The notes beneath the pieces are model-generated. The model worked only from the letters and a program-made list of their open reading frames with translations. It did no database searches and was not told where the DNA came from. 64,000 nt of DNA from JADJOY01 sp046331705 [NCBI: bacterium] (GTDB taxonomy: Bacteria; JADJOY01), in NCBI GenBank assembly GCA_046331705.1, contig JAXLQJ010000043.1, forward strand, positions 1 through 64,000. The letters run 5' to 3'. Below, piece by piece: positions 1 to 7,356 of the stretch (the stretch's first letter is position 1; the number at the start of each line of letters is the position of its first letter). The translations under genes and the position numbers were made by a program.

Positions 1-14
1 CCTGATCCCTCGTC

Positions 15-1079
15 ATGCGTCCCGCGGATCTCGTCGCCGTCCAGCCCTTCATGCGGCTCGAGGACTACGGCAGCGAAGAGACCTTCCGCACCAAGATCGA
101 AGGCCTCCTGGAGCGCGTGGATGCCGTACGCGGCGCGCGCGAGGGCGGGCGTTTCCCGCACCCGGCGCTGGTGGTCTTTCCCGAGAACATCGGGACCTTC
201 CTCGGCATCGCCGGCCATTTCGACATCGCTCGCCGTTCGCGCACCACCGACGGCGCGCTCACGCGCCTCTTGTTGCGCCGGCTTCCCGAGCTGGTCCGCA
301 CGATGGTGCGCTTTCGCATCCGCGATCCCAAGCGCGCCGCGTTGGTGCTGCTCTCGCGCACCGTGTGGCCCCTCTACTTCCGCACCTTCGGCGAGCTGGC
401 GCGCAAGCACCAGGCCTGGATCGTGGCGGGCAGCGCGCTGATGGCGCGCAATCGCTACGGGCGTGACAGCCAGCGCTACGAGCCCGCCGACGGACACGCG
501 TGGAACCTCTCGCTGACGTTCGATCCCGACGGCTGGGTGGTGAACGAGACCCGCAAGGTCAACCTGGTGCCCACGCTCGAGGACGTGCTCGGCCTCACCC
601 CGGGACGGGTGGAAGACTTGGAGCCTTTCGACACGGCGTTGGGCCGCGTCGGCACCATGATCTGCTACGACGGCTTCAACGAGCCGCACACCTCGCGCGA
701 GCCGCATTTCCGCACCGTCGGTGCCCACTACGACCAGCGCCAGGTGCGCATCCTGGCGCAGCCGGCCGCGAACCCGTGGCCGTGGGACGAGCGCTGGTTC
801 TTCGCCGAGCCCGGCGAGGACCAGCTCCGTCGCGAGCAATGGCTCAACGAGGGGCTCTGCTGTCAGCTCGCGCACCTGCCGCACGTGCGGTGGGCGGTGA
901 ACCCGCAGCTTCTGGGGCAGATCTTCGAGAACCGCTTCGACGGCCGCAGCTACATCTTCGAGCGCACCCGGCGCGGCCAGGTGCGCGTGCTCGCCGAGGC
1001 GCGGGACTATCGCCTGGCCCCCGATAGCGAGGAGATCGTCGTCGCGCGCATCGACCTCGACTCGCCGCAACCCGACTGA
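15..1079 (+). CDS. Carbon-nitrogen hydrolase (nitrilase superfamily) protein
   Basis: This 354-residue protein has the nitrilase-superfamily layout of a cysteine amidase or nitrilase. The expected Glu-Lys-Cys triad is visible: Glu57 in FPEN, Lys181 in RKVNLVP and Cys217 in MICYDGFNEP. Such enzymes hydrolyse or transfer carbon-nitrogen bonds, but the substrate cannot be told from sequence. An in-frame TGA at positions 3-5 shows that the ATG at 15 is the first possible start, so the gene is probably complete. There is no signal peptide, so it is likely cytoplasmic. The insert between the Glu and Lys motifs (about 125 residues) is longer than in compact nitrilases. The next gene follows after 136 bases on the same strand. 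The family is confident and the specific activity is unknown. Confidence 0.85.
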   Translation: MRPADLVAVQPFMRLEDYGSEETFRTKIEGLLERVDAVRGAREGGRFPHPALVVFPENIGTFLGIAGHFDIARRSRTTDGALTRLLLRRLPELVRTMVRFRIRDPKRAALVLLSRTVWPLYFRTFGELARKHQAWIVAGSALMARNRYGRDSQRYEPADGHAWNLSLTFDPDGWVVNETRKVNLVPTLEDVLGLTPGRVEDLEPFDTALGRVGTMICYDGFNEPHTSREPHFRTVGAHYDQRQVRILAQPAANPWPWDERWFFAEPGEDQLRREQWLNEGLCCQLAHLPHVRWAVNPQLLGQIFENRFDGRSYIFERTRRGQVRVLAEARDYRLAPDSEEIVVARIDLDSPQPD

Positions 1080-1215
1080 GACCGACGACGCCGACCGCAC
1101 CGGTGAGCCGCGCCCACGACGCATTTCGACTGCGGAATCCTGGCCCGCGCGATTTCGCGCGCAATATATTGCGCGCCGAGCGCGGCACGAATCTCGAGGC
1201 ACGCCGCGCCGAGCC

Positions 1216-3789
1216 GTGGCATCGCCGCGTCGTCCCTCTCGCCCGCCGCGATCACGCGTGACCGACTCCACTCTCGAGACCCCGTCGCCTCGGTTCGGCC
1301 CCGCGCCCACGTGGGCGCGGCTCGTGGTCCTGCTGCTCTTCGCCGCGATGGCGTGGATGCGACTGGTCCACATCGACGCGGACCCGCCCCAGGACCTCGA
1401 CTGGAGCGGCGGCGTCTTCTTCGACGAAGGGATGCTCGCGCACGACGCGCGTGAGCGCGTGCTCTTCGGGCGCGCGCCGGTCGACGACTGGAGCGACGTC
1501 TACGTGAGCCCCGTGCTCTCGTACCTGAAGCGCGCCACCTTCGTGCTCTTCGGCGTGGGGATCGCGCAGGTGCGGCTCGTTCCCGTGGCGTTCAGCCTCG
1601 CGACGCTGGCGCTCGTCTACTTCCTCGCGAAGCACGCCAATGGCTGGCGGTTCGGGATCCTCGCCACGTGCCTGCTGGGCTTCGCGCACGTCTTCGCGAT
1701 GTTCAATCGCGTGGGGCTCACCGAGACCTCGGTGCTCTTCGTGATGGTGCTGGCCGCGTTCTTCTGGCTCGAGGCTTGGGCGCGTCTCGACGTGCGGACC
1801 GGCACGGCGACGCTCACCAACGCGAGCCTCGTGTGCTTCGCCGCCGCAGGGGCCAGCACGTTCCTCTCGTACGTGTGGAAGAGCTACCCGTCGTTCCTGA
1901 CGGTGCCGTTCGTCGCGCTGCTGGTGCTGACCCGCCGTCGTCCGACGGGTGCCAACCAGCTCCCGCCGCGCGCCGCGGCCGCGGCGGCTGCGGCCATCGT
2001 TCTGGGTGCGCTGCTCGTCGCGCTGCCTTGGTACGTGCTCTTCGTGCGGCGCTACGCACCCCAGATCCACCAGGCGATGCAGTTCTACGAGAGCCAGTCG
2101 ATCCCCACGAGCCTCCGTCAACTGGTGGCGAACGTGGTGGAGCTCTCGTTCTTCCGGGTGTTCGCACGCGATCCGGCGATGCTCTACCTGGCCGCCGGCT
2201 ACCTCGGCCTGCTGATCCACCGGTCGTTTCACGCTCCCGAGCGGCTGGTGCCGTTCGACGTCTTCTTCGGCCTCTGGTTCGTCGCCCATTTCGCGTTCGA
2301 CGCGATCCTCAACTACCAACCGGTCCGCTACCACGTGCCCGTGATGCCGGCCATGAGCATTCTCATGGCGCGGGCGATCGCCGAGGGCGCGCGCCTGCGG
2401 GCGTTGCCGTTTCCGCCTCGGCTGCGCTGGGTGGCCTTTCCGTTCCTGTGGATCTGGCTGGCGCTCTTCACGTCGCACCTGCCGTTACCGTTCGACGTGC
2501 TGTGGCGCCAGCTCGCCGGCGCCCGCGCCCGGCCGCCCTCCGGCGCGCAGGTGCTGGCGTTCTGGCTGGTGGCGGCCGCGGCGGTGCTGCTGGCGCTGAC
2601 GCTGATCGGCCGGTTCGTGCGGCGGCGCGAGATCGCGCTGCCGCGGCTGGTCGCGCCAGCGCTGCTCGGCGTGGCGCCGCTCGTGTGCTTCGCCGCCATC
2701 GAAGGGCGCGACTACCTCGAGTGGGTGATGCACCCGAAGCACCTGGTGCGGGATCGCTCTCACGAGCTCGGCGCGCGGCTTCACGACCGCTGGATCGCGG
2801 GATTGGCCGCTCCCGAGCTCGCGCTCGAGAACCGGCTCCACGCGTTGCACGTCTACCCCAGCTTCTTCAACGACCACGATCTCTTCGGCCGTTTCCCCAT
2901 CACGCACCTGCTCCTGGATTCCCACCAGCGCGAGCAGACGTTCTATTTCGCGACCTATCCCGAGACGATGCGGCGCGCGGTGCTGATCGACGCCTTCCCG
3001 CTGGCGAGCGCCAACTTCGTCCTCCTCTCGCTGGCGGAACCGTTCGTCGAGCGCACCGAGTCGCCCACCGCCGTGGCGGGCGATCCGACGTCGTTCACCG
3101 CCAGCGCGCGGATCGTGAACCCGCCGCGTGGCGACGCGCGCGAGGTCCAGCTCGGCTGGACGCTGATCCCGGAGACGCCGCCCGGCACCGAGTCGCCGCC
3201 GCCCCGCATCACCGGCCCGCCCAGCGAGCCGATCCTGCTCGCGCCAGGCGCGAGCCACGATTTCCCGATCCGCGGCGTGGCGCCGCCCGGCACGTCGCAT
3301 CTGCTCGCGTACGTGCTGCCGCCGCACCGCGCGACCCTCGCCGCGCGCTTCTTCGACCACGAGTCCGGAGCGCTCGAGCCCGATCCGGACGCCGAGTTCG
3401 GCGAGGCCTGGCACACCGGCGTGGCGGCGGGCCGCAAGGCGTACGCGCTCTACGGCCCCTATCTCCAGTTCGGCCCCGGGCGCATCCACACCTACGTGCG
3501 GCTGCGCTCCGGGCGCAAGAAGGCCGCCGGCGCGATCGCGCGCATCGAGGTGGCGCGCGGCATGGGGCGCGGCGTGCTGTGGTCGCGCGAGCTGACCTCG
3601 AACGAGCTGGTCGCCAACGGCCCGTACACGGTCCACGAGCTCGAGTATCTCCACGACCAGACGCAGAACCTCGAGTTTCGGGTGTACACCTTCGGGCGGG
3701 CCGATCTGTGGGTGGACCGAGTGACGATCGAATACGCGCCGGGGGCACCCGCCGACGGCACGATCGTGGTGCCCTCGGGTCCCACGTGA
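1216..3789 (+). CDS. GT-C type membrane glycosyltransferase-like protein (GT39/ArnT-like)
   Basis: A large (857 aa) integral membrane protein. After a short basic and proline-rich N-terminus, a first hydrophobic segment (about residues 34-50) leads into a loop with acidic residues (DEGMLAHDAR). This is the place and style of the catalytic Asp loop of GT-C enzymes that use polyprenyl-phosphate sugars. About ten or more hydrophobic segments follow to roughly residue 500, then a soluble C-terminal part of about 350 residues that should face the periplasm. The start is uncertain: GTG at 1216 is the longest reading, and GTG at 1258 would remove 14 residues; neither has a clear ribosome site. It lies 10 bases upstream of a second multi-spanning protein, so the two are probably co-transcribed and act together in envelope glycan assembly (inference). 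Confidence 0.7.
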   Translation: MASPRRPSRPPRSRVTDSTLETPSPRFGPAPTWARLVVLLLFAAMAWMRLVHIDADPPQDLDWSGGVFFDEGMLAHDARERVLFGRAPVDDWSDVYVSPVLSYLKRATFVLFGVGIAQVRLVPVAFSLATLALVYFLAKHANGWRFGILATCLLGFAHVFAMFNRVGLTETSVLFVMVLAAFFWLEAWARLDVRTGTATLTNASLVCFAAAGASTFLSYVWKSYPSFLTVPFVALLVLTRRRPTGANQLPPRAAAAAAAAIVLGALLVALPWYVLFVRRYAPQIHQAMQFYESQSIPTSLRQLVANVVELSFFRVFARDPAMLYLAAGYLGLLIHRSFHAPERLVPFDVFFGLWFVAHFAFDAILNYQPVRYHVPVMPAMSILMARAIAEGARLRALPFPPRLRWVAFPFLWIWLALFTSHLPLPFDVLWRQLAGARARPPSGAQVLAFWLVAAAAVLLALTLIGRFVRRREIALPRLVAPALLGVAPLVCFAAIEGRDYLEWVMHPKHLVRDRSHELGARLHDRWIAGLAAPELALENRLHALHVYPSFFNDHDLFGRFPITHLLLDSHQREQTFYFATYPETMRRAVLIDAFPLASANFVLLSLAEPFVERTESPTAVAGDPTSFTASARIVNPPRGDAREVQLGWTLIPETPPGTESPPPRITGPPSEPILLAPGASHDFPIRGVAPPGTSHLLAYVLPPHRATLAARFFDHESGALEPDPDAEFGEAWHTGVAAGRKAYALYGPYLQFGPGRIHTYVRLRSGRKKAAGAIARIEVARGMGRGVLWSRELTSNELVANGPYTVHELEYLHDQTQNLEFRVYTFGRADLWVDRVTIEYAPGAPADGTIVVPSGPT

Positions 3790-3799
3790 GCGGCGCGCC

Positions 3800-5803
3800 G
3801 TGACCTCGCCCTGGGCCGCGGCGCTGGCGCTCGAGGTGCTGGTCGGGCTGCCGGGCGTGCCGCTCGCCGCGTTGCTCGCCCGGGCACCCAGCGCGAGCGA
3901 ACGGCGATCGCTCGCGCGCCAGCCGGAGGCGCTCGTTTGGGGGCTGGTCCTGGGGCGATTCCTCACCGCGGGGGCGCTGATCCTCGCGGTCGCACGCTTC
4001 GGACCGAGCGCGCGGGCGGTGGCGGTCGCCGCCGCGCTGCTCGTGCTCGCGACCGTGGCCCTCTGGCGCGCGGCGCGGGCCGACGACACGCCGGGCGCGG
4101 CGCGGTTTCGCCCGTGGAGCGCGCGCACCTGGCTGGGCGCGGCGGTGTTGCTGGGCGCGATCGCGCTGCTCGCGGGCGGCCCGCTCGCCCGCGTGGGCGC
4201 GCGGGTCGACGACGCGTTCGCGTACCACCGCTACTTCCCGGGCGACTTCCTGAAGCAAGTCGCCATGACCAGCGAGCTGACCAAGGGCGAGCTGCCGCCT
4301 CACAACCCCTGGCTCGCGGGCGTGCCGCTTCATTACTACTGGGCGTCGTTCGTGCCCGCGGCGCTCGTCCATCGGGTGCTCCGCGCCGAGCCGAGCCTCG
4401 AGCGGTTGCTGGTCCTCGAGACGCTCTGGACCGACGCTCTCTTCGGGCTCGCGCTCTTCGCGACCGTGCGTCTCGTGACCTCGCGCGAGCGCTGGGCGGT
4501 GCTGGGGACGCTCGCGGCGCTCGGCGCCGTGAGCTACGAGGGGGCGTATTTCTGGGCGCGACATCCGGGCTCGCCGGCGGCGCTGCTCGCGGCGGCGCGT
4601 TCCGTGAACATCGACGGGCTCACGCGCGTGATGTGGGGCCCGCCGCAGATCGATGCGCTCCACCGCGCGCTCGTCTACGGCCCCCCGCACCTCCTGGCGC
4701 TCACCTGCGGGCTCTTGCTGGTCGCGCTGGTGACCGCCGGCGACGTCACGGCGCGCACGCGGGTCGCGGTCGGCGCGGGCGCCGTCGCGGCAGCGAGCGT
4801 CGCCGCGAGCTTCTTCGTGGGCGGTGTGGTGACGCTCTGGCTCGCGCTGGTGACCGGGCTCGACGTGCTTCGGCCGCGCGCCGATCGCGCGGCGCGGATC
4901 GCGCGGCTCGCGAGCGCGCTCGCGATCGTGGCCGCCACGGCGGGCGCGTGCGTGGCGCTCGCCATGGTGGCTCGCTCGCGCGAGCACGGGCTGGTCCTCG
5001 GCCTGCCGTCCGGGCTGCGCGAGCGGCCGCTGTGGGTGCTCGGCCTCAATCTGGGCGGGTCGCTCGCGCTCGGTGGCGTGGGGATCGTGTGTACCCGGCG
5101 CGAGGAATGGCGCGACTGCTGGCCCGTGCTGGCGCTGGTGGTGCTCGCGCTCGCGGTGCTCGCGCTGCTCACGCTCCCCGGCTACGCCAACGACGTGGCG
5201 CTCAAGGCCGGCTTCGTGGTGCAGGTCGGCTTGGCGGTCTTCGCGGCGAGCGCGCTGGAGCGGTTCGCGCCGCGCGGCCAGCGGGCGCTCGGGACCGGCG
5301 TGCTGGCGGTGCTCGCGCTTCCCGCCGCGCTCACGCCGCTGCTCGACTGGCGCTTCACGCGCGCCGTGAGCGATCACGGGCAGACCTGCTACGTGTCGGC
5401 GGATGCGATGGAACTGGCGCGCCGCATCCGCGAGACCGTGCCGGAGCGCGCCGTCGTGCAGGCCCGTCCGCTCGACGAGAGCATGCCGCTCAGCGTGGTG
5501 CCGGTCTTCGGCGAGCGCCGCAGCGTCCTCGGCGATCGGTTCTTCGCGCGCATCTTCCAGGCGCCCGCCGACAAGCTCGCGGCGCGCGAGCGCGATCTGG
5601 GGCGGCTCTTCGGCGTGCGCGAGCCCGAGGCCATCCGCGGGCTCCTCGCTCGCTACGACATCGACTACCTGGTGCTCGGCACCGAGGACGGCGCGCTGCG
5701 CGACTACTGCGCCGCGAGTCTCGACACCTGCGAGCTCACGTTCCGCAACGCGACGTACGACCTGGTCCGCATCCGCCGCCCCCAGCCCCAGCCGCGTGCG
5801 TAG
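3800..5803 (+). CDS. Polytopic membrane protein, GT-C-like, unknown substrate
   Basis: A 667-residue protein with about twelve hydrophobic segments and a GTG start 10 bases after the preceding glycosyltransferase-like gene. An extracytoplasmic loop near residues 135-180 contains acidic and aromatic motifs (VDDAFAYHRYFPGDF, then LPPHNPWLAGVPLHYYW). These resemble the first-loop motifs of DUF2298-type and other GT-C membrane glycosyltransferases. The C-terminal ~120 residues are soluble and end in an Arg/Pro-rich tail. Operon spacing suggests it works with the upstream protein, perhaps as a paired membrane transferase. I do not recognise a named family with certainty. The coding call is strong because of length, codon bias and hydrophobic periodicity. 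Confidence 0.65.
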   Translation: MTSPWAAALALEVLVGLPGVPLAALLARAPSASERRSLARQPEALVWGLVLGRFLTAGALILAVARFGPSARAVAVAAALLVLATVALWRAARADDTPGAARFRPWSARTWLGAAVLLGAIALLAGGPLARVGARVDDAFAYHRYFPGDFLKQVAMTSELTKGELPPHNPWLAGVPLHYYWASFVPAALVHRVLRAEPSLERLLVLETLWTDALFGLALFATVRLVTSRERWAVLGTLAALGAVSYEGAYFWARHPGSPAALLAAARSVNIDGLTRVMWGPPQIDALHRALVYGPPHLLALTCGLLLVALVTAGDVTARTRVAVGAGAVAAASVAASFFVGGVVTLWLALVTGLDVLRPRADRAARIARLASALAIVAATAGACVALAMVARSREHGLVLGLPSGLRERPLWVLGLNLGGSLALGGVGIVCTRREEWRDCWPVLALVVLALAVLALLTLPGYANDVALKAGFVVQVGLAVFAASALERFAPRGQRALGTGVLAVLALPAALTPLLDWRFTRAVSDHGQTCYVSADAMELARRIRETVPERAVVQARPLDESMPLSVVPVFGERRSVLGDRFFARIFQAPADKLAARERDLGRLFGVREPEAIRGLLARYDIDYLVLGTEDGALRDYCAASLDTCELTFRNATYDLVRIRRPQPQPRA

Positions 5804-5855
5804 GCACGGCGGAACGCGTTCCTCACGTCCGCGGCGCGTGCGCTCGGGGCCCGCT

Positions 5856-6968
5856 TCACGGCCCCGAACAGGGCAGGACCTCGGCCTGGAAGGGCTGCGT
5901 GAGATCGGTGCCGTAAGCCTCGACGCGGACGCGGTCGTTCTCCGGGATGACGGCGATCTGCCACGGCTGCTTCGGCTTGCCCACGACGAACGAGATCGCC
6001 TCCAGCGCCATCCCGCCGGGCGCCATCTTCCGCGCCTCCGCGATGCTGGCGCGCTGCTCCTTGTTCTGCGTCTCCACCACGTGCCGCGCCCACGACGTGG
6101 GCGTCCACGCGCCGTCGCCCCCGCTCGTGCCTTCGCAGCCGCCGGTGGCGATCACCATCATCAGCGCCTGGCGCATGCGCGCCATCTTGAGGGGGCCTTG
6201 ATCGAAGGACGCCGTGGGCATGCCCGGGATCACCGGGATCACGATCGGCGGGGCGCTCATCATCGGCATGCCTTCGTTCGCCAGCGACCGGGGCGAGGGC
6301 GGCTCGACCTCCACGGGCTTCGCCTGGGCGGCGGCGCGGCGCTCGAGCTCGGCGCGCGCGTTGGTGATCGACGAGCGCGCGTCGCGAATCGCCGATTCCC
6401 GCGACGATCGCGACGGCGCCGAGGATCGCCCCGAGCCCCCGTCGCCGAGCCGGCGGAGCGCGTTGAGCGCGTAGCCGAGCGCGCTCGGCGCCGTGCCGTC
6501 GGCGCCCACCGCGCGCGACAGCGAATCGACCTCCGACTGAAAGCCGCGCGCCCACGTGGCCCACGGACTGTCGAGCGGGTTGGCGTCCCGCCCGCTCGAA
6601 TAGGACGACTCGTCGAACGCCATCGCCTGGCGCTCGGCCTTGTCCACCAGCCCCTCGACCCGCCGCACCAGCTGTTCCGTGGGCGAGGAGCCCGCGGCCC
6701 CCCGCGACGCATCCGCTGCCGCCGTCGCCGCGCGCGGTCGCACGTGCTGAAGCTCTTTCCCCTCGACCTTGGGGCGGTTGTAGAAGAAGCCCGCCTTGTC
6801 CGCCCACTCGTAGTCGATGGGCGGCGGGTTGCCCTCGGCGTGGATCTGCCCCTTCTCGTCCACCCACTTGTAAACCCGCGCTTCGGCACCGGCCGGCAAC
6901 AGCGCGACCAGCGTGACGGCAAAGACGAGGGCCATTCGTGCCGAGCGAGCCATCGCGCTGCGGATCAT
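5856..6968 (-). CDS. Exported DUF4124 domain protein
   Basis: The protein begins with a clear Sec signal peptide (hydrophobic ALVFAVTLVALLPAGA, cleavage near AEA). It is followed directly by a DUF4124 motif (YKWVDEKGQIH), a small domain common on secreted proteins of Gram-negative bacteria. The middle is Ala/Ser/Arg-rich with likely coiled-coil helices, and the C-terminal ~130 residues form a separate, less repetitive domain ending in a Cys-containing tail. The start at 6968 is chosen because it places the signal peptide at the N-terminus; an internal ATG at 6953 is equally good, and the longer reading to 7010 adds a poor leader. It is transcribed convergently with the membrane-protein operon and lies downstream of the NACHT operon terminator. 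Function is unknown; likely periplasmic. Confidence 0.7.
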   Translation of the reverse strand: MIRSAMARSARMALVFAVTLVALLPAGAEARVYKWVDEKGQIHAEGNPPPIDYEWADKAGFFYNRPKVEGKELQHVRPRAATAAADASRGAAGSSPTEQLVRRVEGLVDKAERQAMAFDESSYSSGRDANPLDSPWATWARGFQSEVDSLSRAVGADGTAPSALGYALNALRRLGDGGSGRSSAPSRSSRESAIRDARSSITNARAELERRAAAQAKPVEVEPPSPRSLANEGMPMMSAPPIVIPVIPGMPTASFDQGPLKMARMRQALMMVIATGGCEGTSGGDGAWTPTSWARHVVETQNKEQRASIAEARKMAPGGMALEAISFVVGKPKQPWQIAVIPENDRVRVEAYGTDLTQPFQAEVLPCSGP

Positions 6969-7084
6969 ACGCAAGACCCGCGCCACGGGTGAAGGCCGCT
7001 CGTGGAGCATCGGACGATCAGGGGCGGAGACGAACCTCGCTCTCGGAGGGCCGAGCGTCTACGCGGCCGGGGCTCTACGGAGCG

Positions 7085-7120
7085 AAAAAAAATCGCGAAC
7101 GGCCCGCCTGACGGCGGGCC
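7085..7120 (-). terminator. Probable intrinsic terminator of the NACHT operon
   Basis: An 8-bp perfect GC stem (GGCCCGCC / GGCGGGCC) with a 4-base loop lies at 7101-7120. On the minus strand it is followed, after eight bases, by a run of eight T residues (7092-7085). It sits 53 bases past the stop of the NACHT-FGE gene, as expected for an operon terminator. The gap between stem and T-run is longer than ideal. Some DGR target genes carry a similar hairpin downstream of the variable region, so that alternative role is possible. No such hairpin follows the upstream paralogue, which favours termination. Confidence 0.5.
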
Positions 7121-7149
7121 GAGAGGTCAGGGAACCAGAGAGCCAGAGA

Positions 7150-7356
7150 CCAGAGAGGCCAGCGTCCAGCCCATCATGGGGGAGAAACAATCACGCGAAA
7201 ACCGATGATGACGAGGCGGTTGCCGGGATCGTAGTCGTAGCGGGCCGCGGACCGGGCGCTGCGTAGATCGAAGTAGTACGCACCGCCACGAACCACACGG
7301 CCGGAGTCGGCGCCAGCATCGAGCTTCTCTCGCCCGCCATCGGCGCGGTACGGGTA
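7150..7356 (-). repeat. Putative DGR variable region A (3' end of NACHT-FGE gene)
   Basis: This segment is copy A of a 207-bp repeat whose other copy is 10087-10293. The copies differ at 21 positions by direct comparison. Of these, 20 lie in the coding part, all change the amino acid and all but two are at codon position 1 or 2; 16 of them cluster in twelve codons within 7207-7275 (residues 915-937). Bases 7157-7206, spanning the last eleven codons including the stop and 17 bases beyond it, are identical in both copies. Beyond 7356 the two genes diverge normally, with silent changes. This is the pattern expected when one template with AAC-type codons is copied with adenine-specific errors into two targets, with an invariant 3' initiation (IMH-like) block. 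Confidence 0.75.

Noticed and set aside
1252-5377. Long minus-strand open frames opposite the two GT-C-like genes
   Set aside because: They are Arg/His/Glu-rich, lack motifs, and mirror the high G/C third positions of the plus-strand genes with clear membrane helices.
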